A stretch of 64,000 nt of DNA from Streptomyces sp. V4I2 (GTDB lineage: Bacteria; Actinomycetota; Actinomycetes; Streptomycetales; Streptomycetaceae), in assembly GCF_030817655.1 (NCBI RefSeq), contig NZ_JAUSZM010000003.1, positions 5,890,001-5,954,000 of the forward strand, given 5' to 3'. The translations under genes and the position numbers were made by a program. The notes beneath the pieces are model-generated. The model did no database searches, was not told the DNA's origin, and saw nothing but the letters and a program-made list of their open reading frames with translations. How positions within the stretch are numbered: position 1 is the stretch's first letter; the number at the start of each line of letters is the position of its first letter. Shown here in pieces: positions 24,975 through 32,211 of the stretch.

Positions 24975-25017
24975 CCGCCTGGCAGGCAGTTGAGCAGTAC
25001 GGCCGCCTGCCAGGCGG
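24975..25017 (+). terminator. Terminator after HNH gene
   Basis: CCGCCTGGCAGGC / GCCTGCCAGGCGG (24975-24987, 25005-25017), a 13-bp stem with a 17-nt loop, 9 bp past the stop. Confidence 0.65.
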
Positions 25018-25103
25018 TGCCGCAAGGTGCAGTCACTCCGGCCCGCGGGAGCTTGCCCCGAGAAGCAGGCGGTCTTGTCAGTCCCCTGCGGCACACTGGC
25101 CAT

Positions 25104-25328
25104 ATGCGTGCACCCAGAGCCCAATGTCCTATATGCGGCCGCTCAGTGGCCCTCATGCCGACACGACGGCCGGGCTACGGGACCATTCATGATCACAAGA
25201 AAGACCGCCGCTCACTCATTCTGTGCGCAGGCAGCATGCAGCACATGGCCCTGTCCGAGGCGCTTGTCTGGCAAGATGCCCTGCCCGGGACCAGCGAGGA
25301 ACACGAACCGGCACCCACACTCTTCTGA
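25104..25328 (+). CDS. Small zinc-ribbon-like protein, 74 aa
   Basis: From ATG 25104. It has CPICGR near the N-terminus, then PTRRPGYGTIHDHKK and ILCAGS, so the zinc site is probably C-x2-C with a later His/Cys. The AAVWQDAL-like end (EALVWQDALPG) is typical of similar Streptomyces proteins. No ribosome binding site is obvious, so the mRNA may be leaderless. It sits between the HNH and DUF3883 genes and converges on the latter, with 15 bp between the ends. Function unknown. Confidence 0.6.
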   Translation: MRAPRAQCPICGRSVALMPTRRPGYGTIHDHKKDRRSLILCAGSMQHMALSEALVWQDALPGTSEEHEPAPTLF

Positions 25329-25343
25329 CGGCACACAAGACGG

Positions 25344-26378
25344 CTACTGCTGCGGACGCTCTGCCTGTCTGCCCCCCGGCAGGGGATAGCGGTAGGCGGT
25401 AGCCACAAGCTCCTCACGTCTCGGCGTCCAGTCCGCCCACGCGCGCCAACGCCCGCCATGGCAGCGGAGGTTGTCGTCGAGATCGATCTGATCTATCACT
25501 ATGAGGTTGGTGCTGACACCTTCGGCGTGACGGACCTCGCCTTCGGTGAGGTCAATTGCTTCGCGACTGGTGGTACTGCCCTTGACCTCTATGTGCGTCT
25601 CCGTTCCGCCTCTTCGGACGGTGATGTCCCATGGCGAGCGATCACCCACGTCCTCGACCTCGTAGCCCAGCGATCGATAGTGATCGAGCACCAGATCCAT
25701 CGCGTACCGTTCCACGGCCCGTCGCCGCCGGGCGTCTTGCTGGCGGCCGTACCCGGTGGATCCCGCCGACTTGGGCCGGGAAGCGGATGGACGGTCAGGT
25801 ACTTCCGGTTCGTGGGGTTCAGAGATCGCGGTCTGGCGCAGTTCCAGAAGCTCAGGAAGGTGTTCCACCAAGGCCCGGGGAAGTTTGGTGAGGTAGCCCT
25901 GTGCTGCCCGAAGAGGCCGAGTCTCAGACAGGGCGAAGGGGAAGTAGACCGGGCCGTCGACTGACTCTGCGAGGTGGTCCCGCAGGGACCGGATGTGCGA
26001 TTCGATCTCACGCAGACGTGCCTGTGTGACCGGCTGCTTCAACAGCCGGTACCCGCCGAGCGGTGCCTGCCAGGCTGCCTCTGGTCCTGACGCATTCCGT
26101 TGCCGGCCGTAGGTGCCCCGGCTCTGCCAGGTGATGGTGGATGCGAAAGGCTCGCCGAGTACGTGAGAGTAGCCAACGACGCCCGGCCCGTGGTTCTTGT
26201 CCCAGTGCAGGACGAGGTCGCCTGGCCGCACCTCACGGACGAGGGCGTACGACCAGTACTCCACGCCCTGGTCGTTGACCTGCGGTGCAAGCAGATTGGT
26301 GCCGATGTCGTCGCGGTTTGTGATCTCCAGCCAGTAGCGTTCGCTCGGATCTCGTCTCCACCACCGGTTTACAGGCAT
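25344..26378 (-). CDS. EVE/PUA-like domain plus DUF3883 nuclease-like protein
   Basis: 344 residues. The N-terminal part (about 12-115) has the EVE/ASCH-like pattern of modified-base readers: RYWLEITNRDD, RPGDLVLHWDKNHGPGVVGYSHV. The C-terminal DUF3883 domain (about 220-320) has the PD-(D/E)xK core: Asp251 in SPWDI, Glu264 and Lys266 in HIEVKGS. The combination suggests an enzyme that senses modified DNA and cuts it, as in type IV restriction; that function is inference. The start ATG 26378 has GGGTGGGGG upstream. Confidence 0.8.
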   Translation of the reverse strand: MPVNRWWRRDPSERYWLEITNRDDIGTNLLAPQVNDQGVEYWSYALVREVRPGDLVLHWDKNHGPGVVGYSHVLGEPFASTITWQSRGTYGRQRNASGPEAAWQAPLGGYRLLKQPVTQARLREIESHIRSLRDHLAESVDGPVYFPFALSETRPLRAAQGYLTKLPRALVEHLPELLELRQTAISEPHEPEVPDRPSASRPKSAGSTGYGRQQDARRRRAVERYAMDLVLDHYRSLGYEVEDVGDRSPWDITVRRGGTETHIEVKGSTTSREAIDLTEGEVRHAEGVSTNLIVIDQIDLDDNLRCHGGRWRAWADWTPRREELVATAYRYPLPGGRQAERPQQ

Positions 26379-26959
26379 GCCCCCACCCTGGTTAACGACT
26401 CGGCTCGTTGCCGATCATGCCAGGCACAACCACTGCCGCGAAGCCGAACACAGCCGCGCATGCATCTGAACGCACCACCCAACCACCGCAGATGGGGCGG
26501 AGTGGGAAGCCGGCGGATTTACAGCGGGCTCCCGCTAATACGACCTGCGAAGTTCCGTGTGCCGACCTCTGCCGGGGGACACCTGGGGGAGGAAGTCGCG
26601 TGCTGGCCAGCCGCCTCACAGTCCGGTTCGGTGGATGTAGGAGATGACGGTCAAGGTCTCCTCCTCGATGGTCCACGGCGAGCTGCAGTGGAGGACTCCA
26701 CCGGTCGCGGTCACAGGCTCAAGGGGGGTTTTCAAGACCGGCGCCCTGCTGGTGACCGCAACACTCTAACCCGCGCTGAAGGGCGAGCTCGTGACCCGAG
26801 CTAGCCAGCTGGCCAGCACATGGCTCATAACCCTGGGACCAAATGGCCTTCGCGGCACCCTGGATCTCCATACAGTTGCATTGACAAGATCAAAGTCTGA
26901 TGCACATCTGGCGCCCGCCACGACGTACACGTCGTGGCGACCGACCGAAAGGGATCTAC
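26379..26959. other. Gene-poor stretch with a possible remnant
   Basis: Minus-strand codons at about 26632-26760 read VLKTPLEP...SSPWTIEEETLTVISYIHRTGL to a TGA and look protein-like, but a stop lies just upstream and no start is convincing. It is perhaps the tail of a lost gene. The rest, to the ribosome binding site of the 26960 gene, shows nothing I can name. Confidence 0.35.
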
Positions 26960-27538
26960 ATGGACGCTGCACTGGCCGGCTTAGTTGGGGGTCTAGCTGG
27001 CGCCATACTCGGCACCGGCGGAACTCTGACTGCCACTCTGCTGACCACCCGGGCGCAGGCCCACGCACAATATGCCCAGTTCAGCCGTGATGGTCGCCGA
27101 AGCGCGTACAGCGCCTTCCTCGGTGCTGGCACCGCCTTCCGGACCGAGGCCAAGAAGTGGGAGGAGCTGGCCTTCTCCACGCCGCCCGACGAGCCCGCCA
27201 TCGCCGCCGCCCTGGCCGCCGCAGAGGGACTGCGGCCGGACGTCGTCCGCGCTGCTCAGGTTGTTGCCGTGGAAGGACCCGAGTCCGTCACAGAAAGCGC
27301 GTTTCGATTCGTCGATCAGACGCTGGAGTTCATCAACGCCGCTGGGTCGTCAGTGAGAGAGCGGGCCCTGAACTGGCCAGCTGGACAGCAGCAAACTGAA
27401 ATGCTGTCCGCCCACGTGACAGCGGTCCACATGACCGGTCGGCTCTACGAATTCGCTGGAGCGGCCCGCGAGTCGCTACACGGGCCCGTCCGCCCTAACC
27501 AGACACAACGTCGTGCCAGCCTCCCCATTATCAACTGA
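26960..27538 (+). CDS. Membrane-anchored hypothetical protein
   Basis: 192 residues from ATG 26960 behind AAAGGG. One N-terminal membrane helix (LAGLVGGLAGAILGTGGTLTATLLTT) is followed by a helical cytoplasmic domain (HAQYAQFSRDGRRSAYSAFLGAGTAF...), an architecture frequent in Streptomyces accessory genes that respond to or gate other effectors. No catalytic motif is seen. It stands alone, away from the DUF3883 gene. Confidence 0.65.
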   Translation: MDAALAGLVGGLAGAILGTGGTLTATLLTTRAQAHAQYAQFSRDGRRSAYSAFLGAGTAFRTEAKKWEELAFSTPPDEPAIAAALAAAEGLRPDVVRAAQVVAVEGPESVTESAFRFVDQTLEFINAAGSSVRERALNWPAGQQQTEMLSAHVTAVHMTGRLYEFAGAARESLHGPVRPNQTQRRASLPIIN

Positions 27539-27732
27539 CACAACCTGCCGAGTGGCCGCGCAGAACCGCGCGATCACCGCGTCAGGAAAGGTGCCGGGGT
27601 GTCGCGCCGACCTTGGGCTTCGATGACATGGAGTGACTGATGCGCGCCGTGTTAGAGCTCTCAGCTTGGGAAGCTGCGATCATTTGGCCGGGGCTTCGTA
27701 CGCTGACCTGGGCGAAGGCCTGAGACGAGATG

Positions 27733-28086
27733 TCATCGCCCTTGGTCGCTTTCACCGTGATTCCCCGCTGTTCCCTGCTCTATCTGGTGCGCTCGTGGTG
27801 CGGCAGTCGGGGTCTCGTCGGGGCCTGGTAACTCGGCGGTTTCGCCGTACATGCTGACGCGGAGGCGCTCCTTGGCCGCGTCGAGTCGCTCGGAGTAGTC
27901 AGGCATGAAGATGTCGCTCAGCGTCGTGTCCAACGTCCCCGAGATCGCGTAGATCGGCGACCAGACGGCTCGGTCGCGCACGATCCCCTCAAGGTCGTCG
28001 GACTGGAACATCACTTGATAGAGCCAGTCCGACAGTACGAACGCTTGATCGTGCGTGAGCTTGATGTTGATCGCTTCATCCTCCAC
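27733..28086 (-). CDS. Conserved hypothetical protein, 117 aa
   Basis: The start is taken as GTG 28086; no ribosome binding site is visible, so the start is weak. The core INIKLTHDQAFVLSDWLYQVM...VRDRAVWSPIYAISGTLDTTLSDIFMPDYSERLDAAKERL is a family I have seen in many Streptomyces, all helical and cytosolic. The last 35 residues look disordered. No function is known to me. Cargo of element II. Confidence 0.6.
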   Translation of the reverse strand: MEDEAINIKLTHDQAFVLSDWLYQVMFQSDDLEGIVRDRAVWSPIYAISGTLDTTLSDIFMPDYSERLDAAKERLRVSMYGETAELPGPDETPTAAPRAHQIEQGTAGNHGESDQGR

Positions 28087-28423
28087 GAGGGACAACCTAG
28101 TTCCCCCTGGTCGGTGGTGTCTGGGCCCAGCCACAGCCGAAGACCAACACGCTTTCCAACTGTCCGCGTGGCCGTACGGGGGTGTCCGTGGCGTTCACGC
28201 GGCAGGTCAGATGGGGTGCGCGTACGGTCGTGAACGGTGGCGGCCTTCAGTGCACTGGACAAAGACCAAGACAACGATCGACCTAGAGCCGAGGTCTCAG
28301 CTCAGGCACGAGGGGGCGACGCCGAGGCGCTTTGCCCCTGCCCACACAGCCTCCCCCTCCTCACCTGAGGCTACGGTCGGTAGGGCCCTGCCTGGACTGG
28401 CAGGGCCCTTGTGTACGAAGGTG
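28087..28423. other. Intergenic stretch with terminator
   Basis: No gene is seen. The hairpin GGGCCCTGCC / GGCAGGGCCC (28383-28392, 28399-28408; 10-bp stem, 6-nt loop) lies 15 bp beyond the stop of the minus-strand membrane gene at 28424 and should terminate it. Confidence 0.5.
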
Positions 28424-28669
28424 CTACTCACCGTCCGACGCGATAGTGCTGCTGTCCTCTCCCTTCCCACGGTTGTCCGCGATGTAGAGGAGCAGCTGGG
28501 TCAGTGCGACTGCAGTGGCCGCGACGGCCGCGCCGCCGAGTATCCGGTCCTGAGGAAGCCACGCGCCGAGCCCGAAGGCGGCCAGGGCGACGAGGACCGA
28601 GACCAGTCCCCGCTGCCTGGCCTTGAGCACCCCGAGTAAGGCACTCTGGAAGCGCCGGAAAGTGCGCAT
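28424..28669 (-). CDS. Small two-TM membrane protein
   Basis: 81 residues from ATG 28669 with GAAAG upstream. A basic amphipathic start (RTFRRFQSALLGVLKARQRG) leads to two membrane segments (LVSVLVALAAFGLGAWL and ILGGAAVAATAVALTQLLLYI) and a short polar tail. It is divergent from the double-HTH regulator gene at 28879. Phased GTGTCCG repeats lie between them. Function unknown. Confidence 0.6.
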   Translation of the reverse strand: MRTFRRFQSALLGVLKARQRGLVSVLVALAAFGLGAWLPQDRILGGAAVAATAVALTQLLLYIADNRGKGEDSSTIASDGE

Positions 28670-28735
28670 GCCGCTCGCTTTCAGGTCAGGACGCCGCCAG
28701 GCCACGACGGCTTAGGTGTGCAGCCAGGGGCCTTC

Positions 28736-28762
28736 GTGTCCGGCGGTGTCCGGTGGTGTCCG
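28736..28762. promoter_or_regulatory. Three GTGTCCG repeats at 10-bp period
   Basis: GTGTCCG at 28736, 28746 and 28756, each one helical turn apart, in the gap between the small membrane gene and the double-HTH regulator. The same heptamer with the same period occurs at 13928-13954 in element I. Confidence 0.55.
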
Positions 28763-28878
28763 ACGTACTCCGTTGTACTGCATCGCTGAACTCCCAGGTC
28801 GCCAATGGCCTGTTGGGGGATAAGTTGGTGACAAGAGCGGGATAAGTCGTTGACGGCATCCAAGGTGGGGGTAGCGCG

Positions 28879-29667
28879 GTGAAGCGCCGCATAGGGAAAC
28901 CGCAGGCTCCAAAGGGTCCGCAGTATGTGTTCTTCGAACTGATGCAGCGACATGTCCTGAATCAGGGGGACAAATCACTTGCAACCCTGAGCAAGGAGTC
29001 CGGGTGGTCGCGCCAGACGTGGCACAAGGCCCTGCGCGGCCCGGAACTGCCAAACCGCGACCTGGTCAAGGCGTTGGTGGAGCACCTGTTCCCGGAACAG
29101 GGCGGCGCAGACATCCGCCGCAGGATGGTGGAGGAGTCGCTGGTCGCATGGACGGCCGCCGTGGCCGAACGGACCTTTGGAATGCGCACCGATCAGTCGG
29201 AGTCGCCGCTGGACACCCCCGCCGCCAGGTTGCCTGTCGCGGAGGGCGCAAAGCCAGTGGTTACGGCCAGTGGGGCTGAGGGGCAGGTCCGGCCATCTGA
29301 CGCTCCCGCTGTTCCACCGGAGCTTGAAGCGTCCCTGTTTCGATGGAACCCCCGTAAGAAACGCTGGAACCTGCCGGAGGAGGTGCGGTTCTTTGAGCTA
29401 CTCCGCGACTACTACGTGAGTGCGGGGCAGCCTCCTGTCCGATGGATAGCAGAGCGCATGCCGAAGGAGGCTCCGGTGACGCGCAGCACCCTCAGCGAGT
29501 GGCTCAACGGCACGGGGCTACCGTCCTACAGCGAAAGGCTGCAGAAAGCGCTGGAAGTCATGCGTCAGTACCGTCCGGTTACTGATCGCGAGGTTGAGCT
29601 GGCCGCCGCTCAGCAGGACCGGATCGGAGAGGCTCTCACCCACGCTTGGCATGCTCGCCCGCACTGA
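28879..29667 (+). CDS. Regulator with two HTH-like domains
   Basis: 262 residues from GTG 28879. Residues about 35-72 form an XRE-like HTH (SLATLSKESGWSRQTWHKALRG). Residues about 185-225 form a second one (PPVRWIAERMPKEAPVTRSTLSEWLNGTGLPS). They are joined by a Pro/Ala-rich linker. Two DNA-binding modules with no sensor domain suggest a regulator or a nucleoid-type binder. The phased GTGTCCG repeats 115 bp upstream are a candidate own operator. Confidence 0.7.
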   Translation: MKRRIGKPQAPKGPQYVFFELMQRHVLNQGDKSLATLSKESGWSRQTWHKALRGPELPNRDLVKALVEHLFPEQGGADIRRRMVEESLVAWTAAVAERTFGMRTDQSESPLDTPAARLPVAEGAKPVVTASGAEGQVRPSDAPAVPPELEASLFRWNPRKKRWNLPEEVRFFELLRDYYVSAGQPPVRWIAERMPKEAPVTRSTLSEWLNGTGLPSYSERLQKALEVMRQYRPVTDREVELAAAQQDRIGEALTHAWHARPH

Positions 29668-30550
29668 GCAGGATCCGGAAGACGTCCGGCGGAGATTATT
29701 GGATGTCCGGCGTGCCGGCAGATTGCCGACAGGCGCTGACCAGGGCTCTTGCAGGTCAAGAAGCGTTTGTCCGGAGCCTTGGAGGCTATGTCCGGTGTGC
29801 CGGCAGCGGTGAGAACTGAGCCCGCGTGCTCGCTTTGCAGTTTGTCCGCGCTGGTCAGGGCTCGACCCGGACATGTTCGATCCTTTGCGCACAGCGTGAT
29901 CACCGGAGTGTTGTGAACGGCTTTCAAGAGCGTCGCGCGTGCCTTGCAAACTTGCGGTTTGACCTGCGAAAACATTGAATGACCCACCCGCCCCTAGGCT
30001 GCTGGCCCACATATGGCCCACTACCTCTGGAGTTCCTCAACTCACCTTTGGGGGTGAGCACCTGCGCCGGCGTCCACGGCACCTTCGCTGAGCAGGGGGA
30101 GGGCTGTCATCGACTGTTGTCGGCTGTCGTCGTTGGCCGCCCTCGGACGGCCCAGGGGCGGCCCAGCCCGCCGGGGGAGTGAGTGGGGCCGTCCGAGGGC
30201 GTGCGGCGCATCTGGTCTGTAGACGGTGCCCTGAGCGCGAATATCGACTACAGCAGCCGAGCTTTGGCAGAAGACTCCTTCGTCCGGCAGCAACTTGGAT
30301 GACGCCCAACCTTGGTCCGGTTTGCTTCGGCATTCCACGGGCCTTCCGGTGAGCTGGCTGGTTGGGCCGTGGGAGTTGCCTCGGCCTTCGCGGTTGTTGG
30401 TCAAGAGCAGCGGTATTGGCGCAGGCTACGCATTCAAGCCAAAGGAACGATAACCAGCCAAAACTCCAGAATGGATTGATCCAACTCCTGCGCCGAAGAG
30501 TGCAGATGCGCGATCATCAGGCAGCAATGGTTCGACCACAGAGGGTGGAC
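29668..30550. other. Long non-coding stretch upstream of the Trypco1-AAA-S8 cluster
   Basis: About 880 bp without a convincing gene. It holds a hairpin CTCACC-TTTGGG-GGTGAG near 30041-30058 and a perfect 15-bp inverted repeat GCCCTCGGACGGCCC / GGGCCGTCCGAGGGC (30139-30153, 30186-30200) with a 32-nt loop. It may mark the boundary where the cluster was inserted. Confidence 0.45.
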
Positions 30551-30880
30551 ATGTACAAAGCGGTGGGAATCGATGGCAGTGAGTCGGTATTCCTGGTGGA
30601 AGTGACTCCACTTGCTGTCGACAACGTCGATCAGTCGAAGATCCTCCGGGGGCGCGGGACCCCAGAGCAGGCGTTGACCAACCTTCGCCAAGTAGGCGAC
30701 GCCATAGTCCAGACCTGCGAAGACGTGTCAGCGGCGATTCGCGAGCGCTTCGCAGAAGCTGCTCCGGACGAGTTGGAGGTGAAGTTCGGGGTATCTCTGA
30801 GTGGTGAAGGTGGCGTTCCTCTGGTGGGCAAGGTGAAAGCCGACTCTACTTTCGAAGTGAGGGCGCGCTGGACTCGCTGA
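30551..30880 (+). CDS. Trypco1-like (trypsin-co-occurring domain) protein
   Basis: 109 residues from ATG 30551 behind GAGGGTGG. It shows the Trypco1 pattern: an N-terminal strand (ESVFLVEVTPL), a helix (NLRQVGDAIVQTCEDVSAAIRERF), then DELEVKFGVSLSGEGG and a final KVKADSTFEVRARW strand. This domain was described next to trypsin-like and other peptidases in predicted conflict systems. Here it precedes an AAA+ ATPase and a subtilisin-like protease, with 106 bp and a separate promoter between. Its molecular role is unknown; adaptor or effector are both possible. Confidence 0.7.
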   Translation: MYKAVGIDGSESVFLVEVTPLAVDNVDQSKILRGRGTPEQALTNLRQVGDAIVQTCEDVSAAIRERFAEAAPDELEVKFGVSLSGEGGVPLVGKVKADSTFEVRARWTR

Positions 30881-30929
30881 TCAGCGACGTAACCGTGGTT
30901 CATGTACGCACTGCGAGTGAACCCTATGT

Positions 30930-30972
30930 ACCAGTTGACGCATGTGGCCTGGTCAGGCGTATAAACCAGTTG
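30930..30972 (+). promoter_or_regulatory. Promoter of the AAA gene with flanking ACCAGTTG repeats
   Basis: TTGACG (30935-30940) and TATAAA (30960-30965) are spaced 19 bp, upstream of ATG 30987. The octamer ACCAGTTG occurs at 30930-30937, over the -35, and 30965-30972, just after the -10. This placement suits a repressor site. The ATPase carries its own C-terminal HTH, so autoregulation is possible. Confidence 0.55.
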
Positions 30973-30986
30973 GTAACCTGCCCGGC

Positions 30987-32174
30987 ATGAGTAAGCCGGA
31001 GGATGGCAGCTGGTCGGGCCTAAGCGACACGGAACGCGCACTGCTTGAGCTAATGTCGGCTGCCCTGAAGGCGGACGAGCCGACCGTGAGGGAGCTGTGC
31101 AGGCGGTGGATGCGAAAGCCGCCCACGGCCCCGGGGCATGCAGTCGCCCTACGGGCAGAGTTAAGAGCCCTACTCACGGCTCTGCCTGAGCGGTCCCCGC
31201 TGCGAGGGGGTGCGGTCCGTAGCGACGAGTGGAGGCCGCCGGCCGCGGCCGATCTGCCCCGAGATCCAGAGACTAACCAAACCTTGCTACGCCTGCACGA
31301 GACGTCTTCAAGTCCGGGGCCTGTACTCGATGAATCCTGTAGAGCTCAGGTTGACAGGATCGTCGCTGAGAGGCCGCTGCGGGAGCGACTCTTGGAAGCG
31401 GGACTGCAGCCGTCTCGAAGCGTTCTGTTGAGTGGCCCCCCAGGCGTGGGTAAATCCATGACAGCTGCGTACATCGCCGAGCAGATGAAGCAACCACTTC
31501 TTGTAGTGGATTTGGCCTCCGTCATGTCGAGCTACCTGGGACGGACTGGGCGAAACCTGCGGGCCGTACTTGATTATGCGTCAGAGACAGAGTGTGTCCT
31601 ATTCATAGATGAATTTGACGCTTTGGCGAAACGGCGAGACGACAACACTGATGTTGGCGAACTCAAGCGGTTGGTCAATGTATTGCTGTTGGAGCTCGAC
31701 CGTTGGCCAGCCGACAGCTTCTTGGTAGCTGCCACTAATCACCTAGATCTGGTTGATGCTGCCATCGCCAGGCGTTTCGACGTGAAAATCGAACTACCGA
31801 TGCCAGAATGTGAACAACGGAGAAGCCTCCTCGCTCAAATTCCATTCCTTTCGGCTGCGCGCGTTGAGGGGGACTACATCTCTCTTTTGGCGCTCGCGAC
31901 CGAGGGGAAGTCACATTCCGACATTGTTAAGCTCGTGAATGGATTCGCGCGTGAAATGATCGTCGAAGATGGGAATCTGGAAAGATTTCCGGAGCGAATC
32001 GCGAATTATGCCATGATCTCGCTGAGTGAGCTGGCGAAAACGGATGCTGAAGTTCGATCGCAAATCATTCGTCTTGCGCATCAATCACTCGGCTACTCAC
32101 AACGAAAGATCGCTAGCATCCTAGGTGTAAGTCACCCGACAGTGAGTCGAGCTCTCGCGTCACGTGAAAAGTGA
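30987..32174 (+). CDS. AAA+ ATPase, IetA-like, with C-terminal HTH
   Basis: 395 residues. The N-terminal 110 residues are helical. The AAA+ core has Walker A GPPGVGKS (150-157), Walker B VLFIDEFD (204-211), sensor-1 Asn251 and the ARRFD arginine finger (262-263). A C-terminal HTH follows (GYSQRKIASILGVSHPTVSRALASREK, 369-395). It is followed after 37 bp by an S8 protease gene. The ATPase plus subtilase pair is the IetAS arrangement (plasmid toxin-antitoxin in Agrobacterium; anti-phage in Gao et al. 2020, from memory). The region is visibly less GC-rich than its surroundings. Confidence 0.85.
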   Translation: MSKPEDGSWSGLSDTERALLELMSAALKADEPTVRELCRRWMRKPPTAPGHAVALRAELRALLTALPERSPLRGGAVRSDEWRPPAAADLPRDPETNQTLLRLHETSSSPGPVLDESCRAQVDRIVAERPLRERLLEAGLQPSRSVLLSGPPGVGKSMTAAYIAEQMKQPLLVVDLASVMSSYLGRTGRNLRAVLDYASETECVLFIDEFDALAKRRDDNTDVGELKRLVNVLLLELDRWPADSFLVAATNHLDLVDAAIARRFDVKIELPMPECEQRRSLLAQIPFLSAARVEGDYISLLALATEGKSHSDIVKLVNGFAREMIVEDGNLERFPERIANYAMISLSELAKTDAEVRSQIIRLAHQSLGYSQRKIASILGVSHPTVSRALASREK

Positions 32175-32211
32175 CAAAGGGGCAGTAGCCGTAATTTACC
32201 CGGGGGGATAA

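Noticed and set aside
27640..27723. A 27-codon plus-strand frame starting ATG 27640
   Set aside because: Short, without ribosome binding site, hairpin or homology that I can name.
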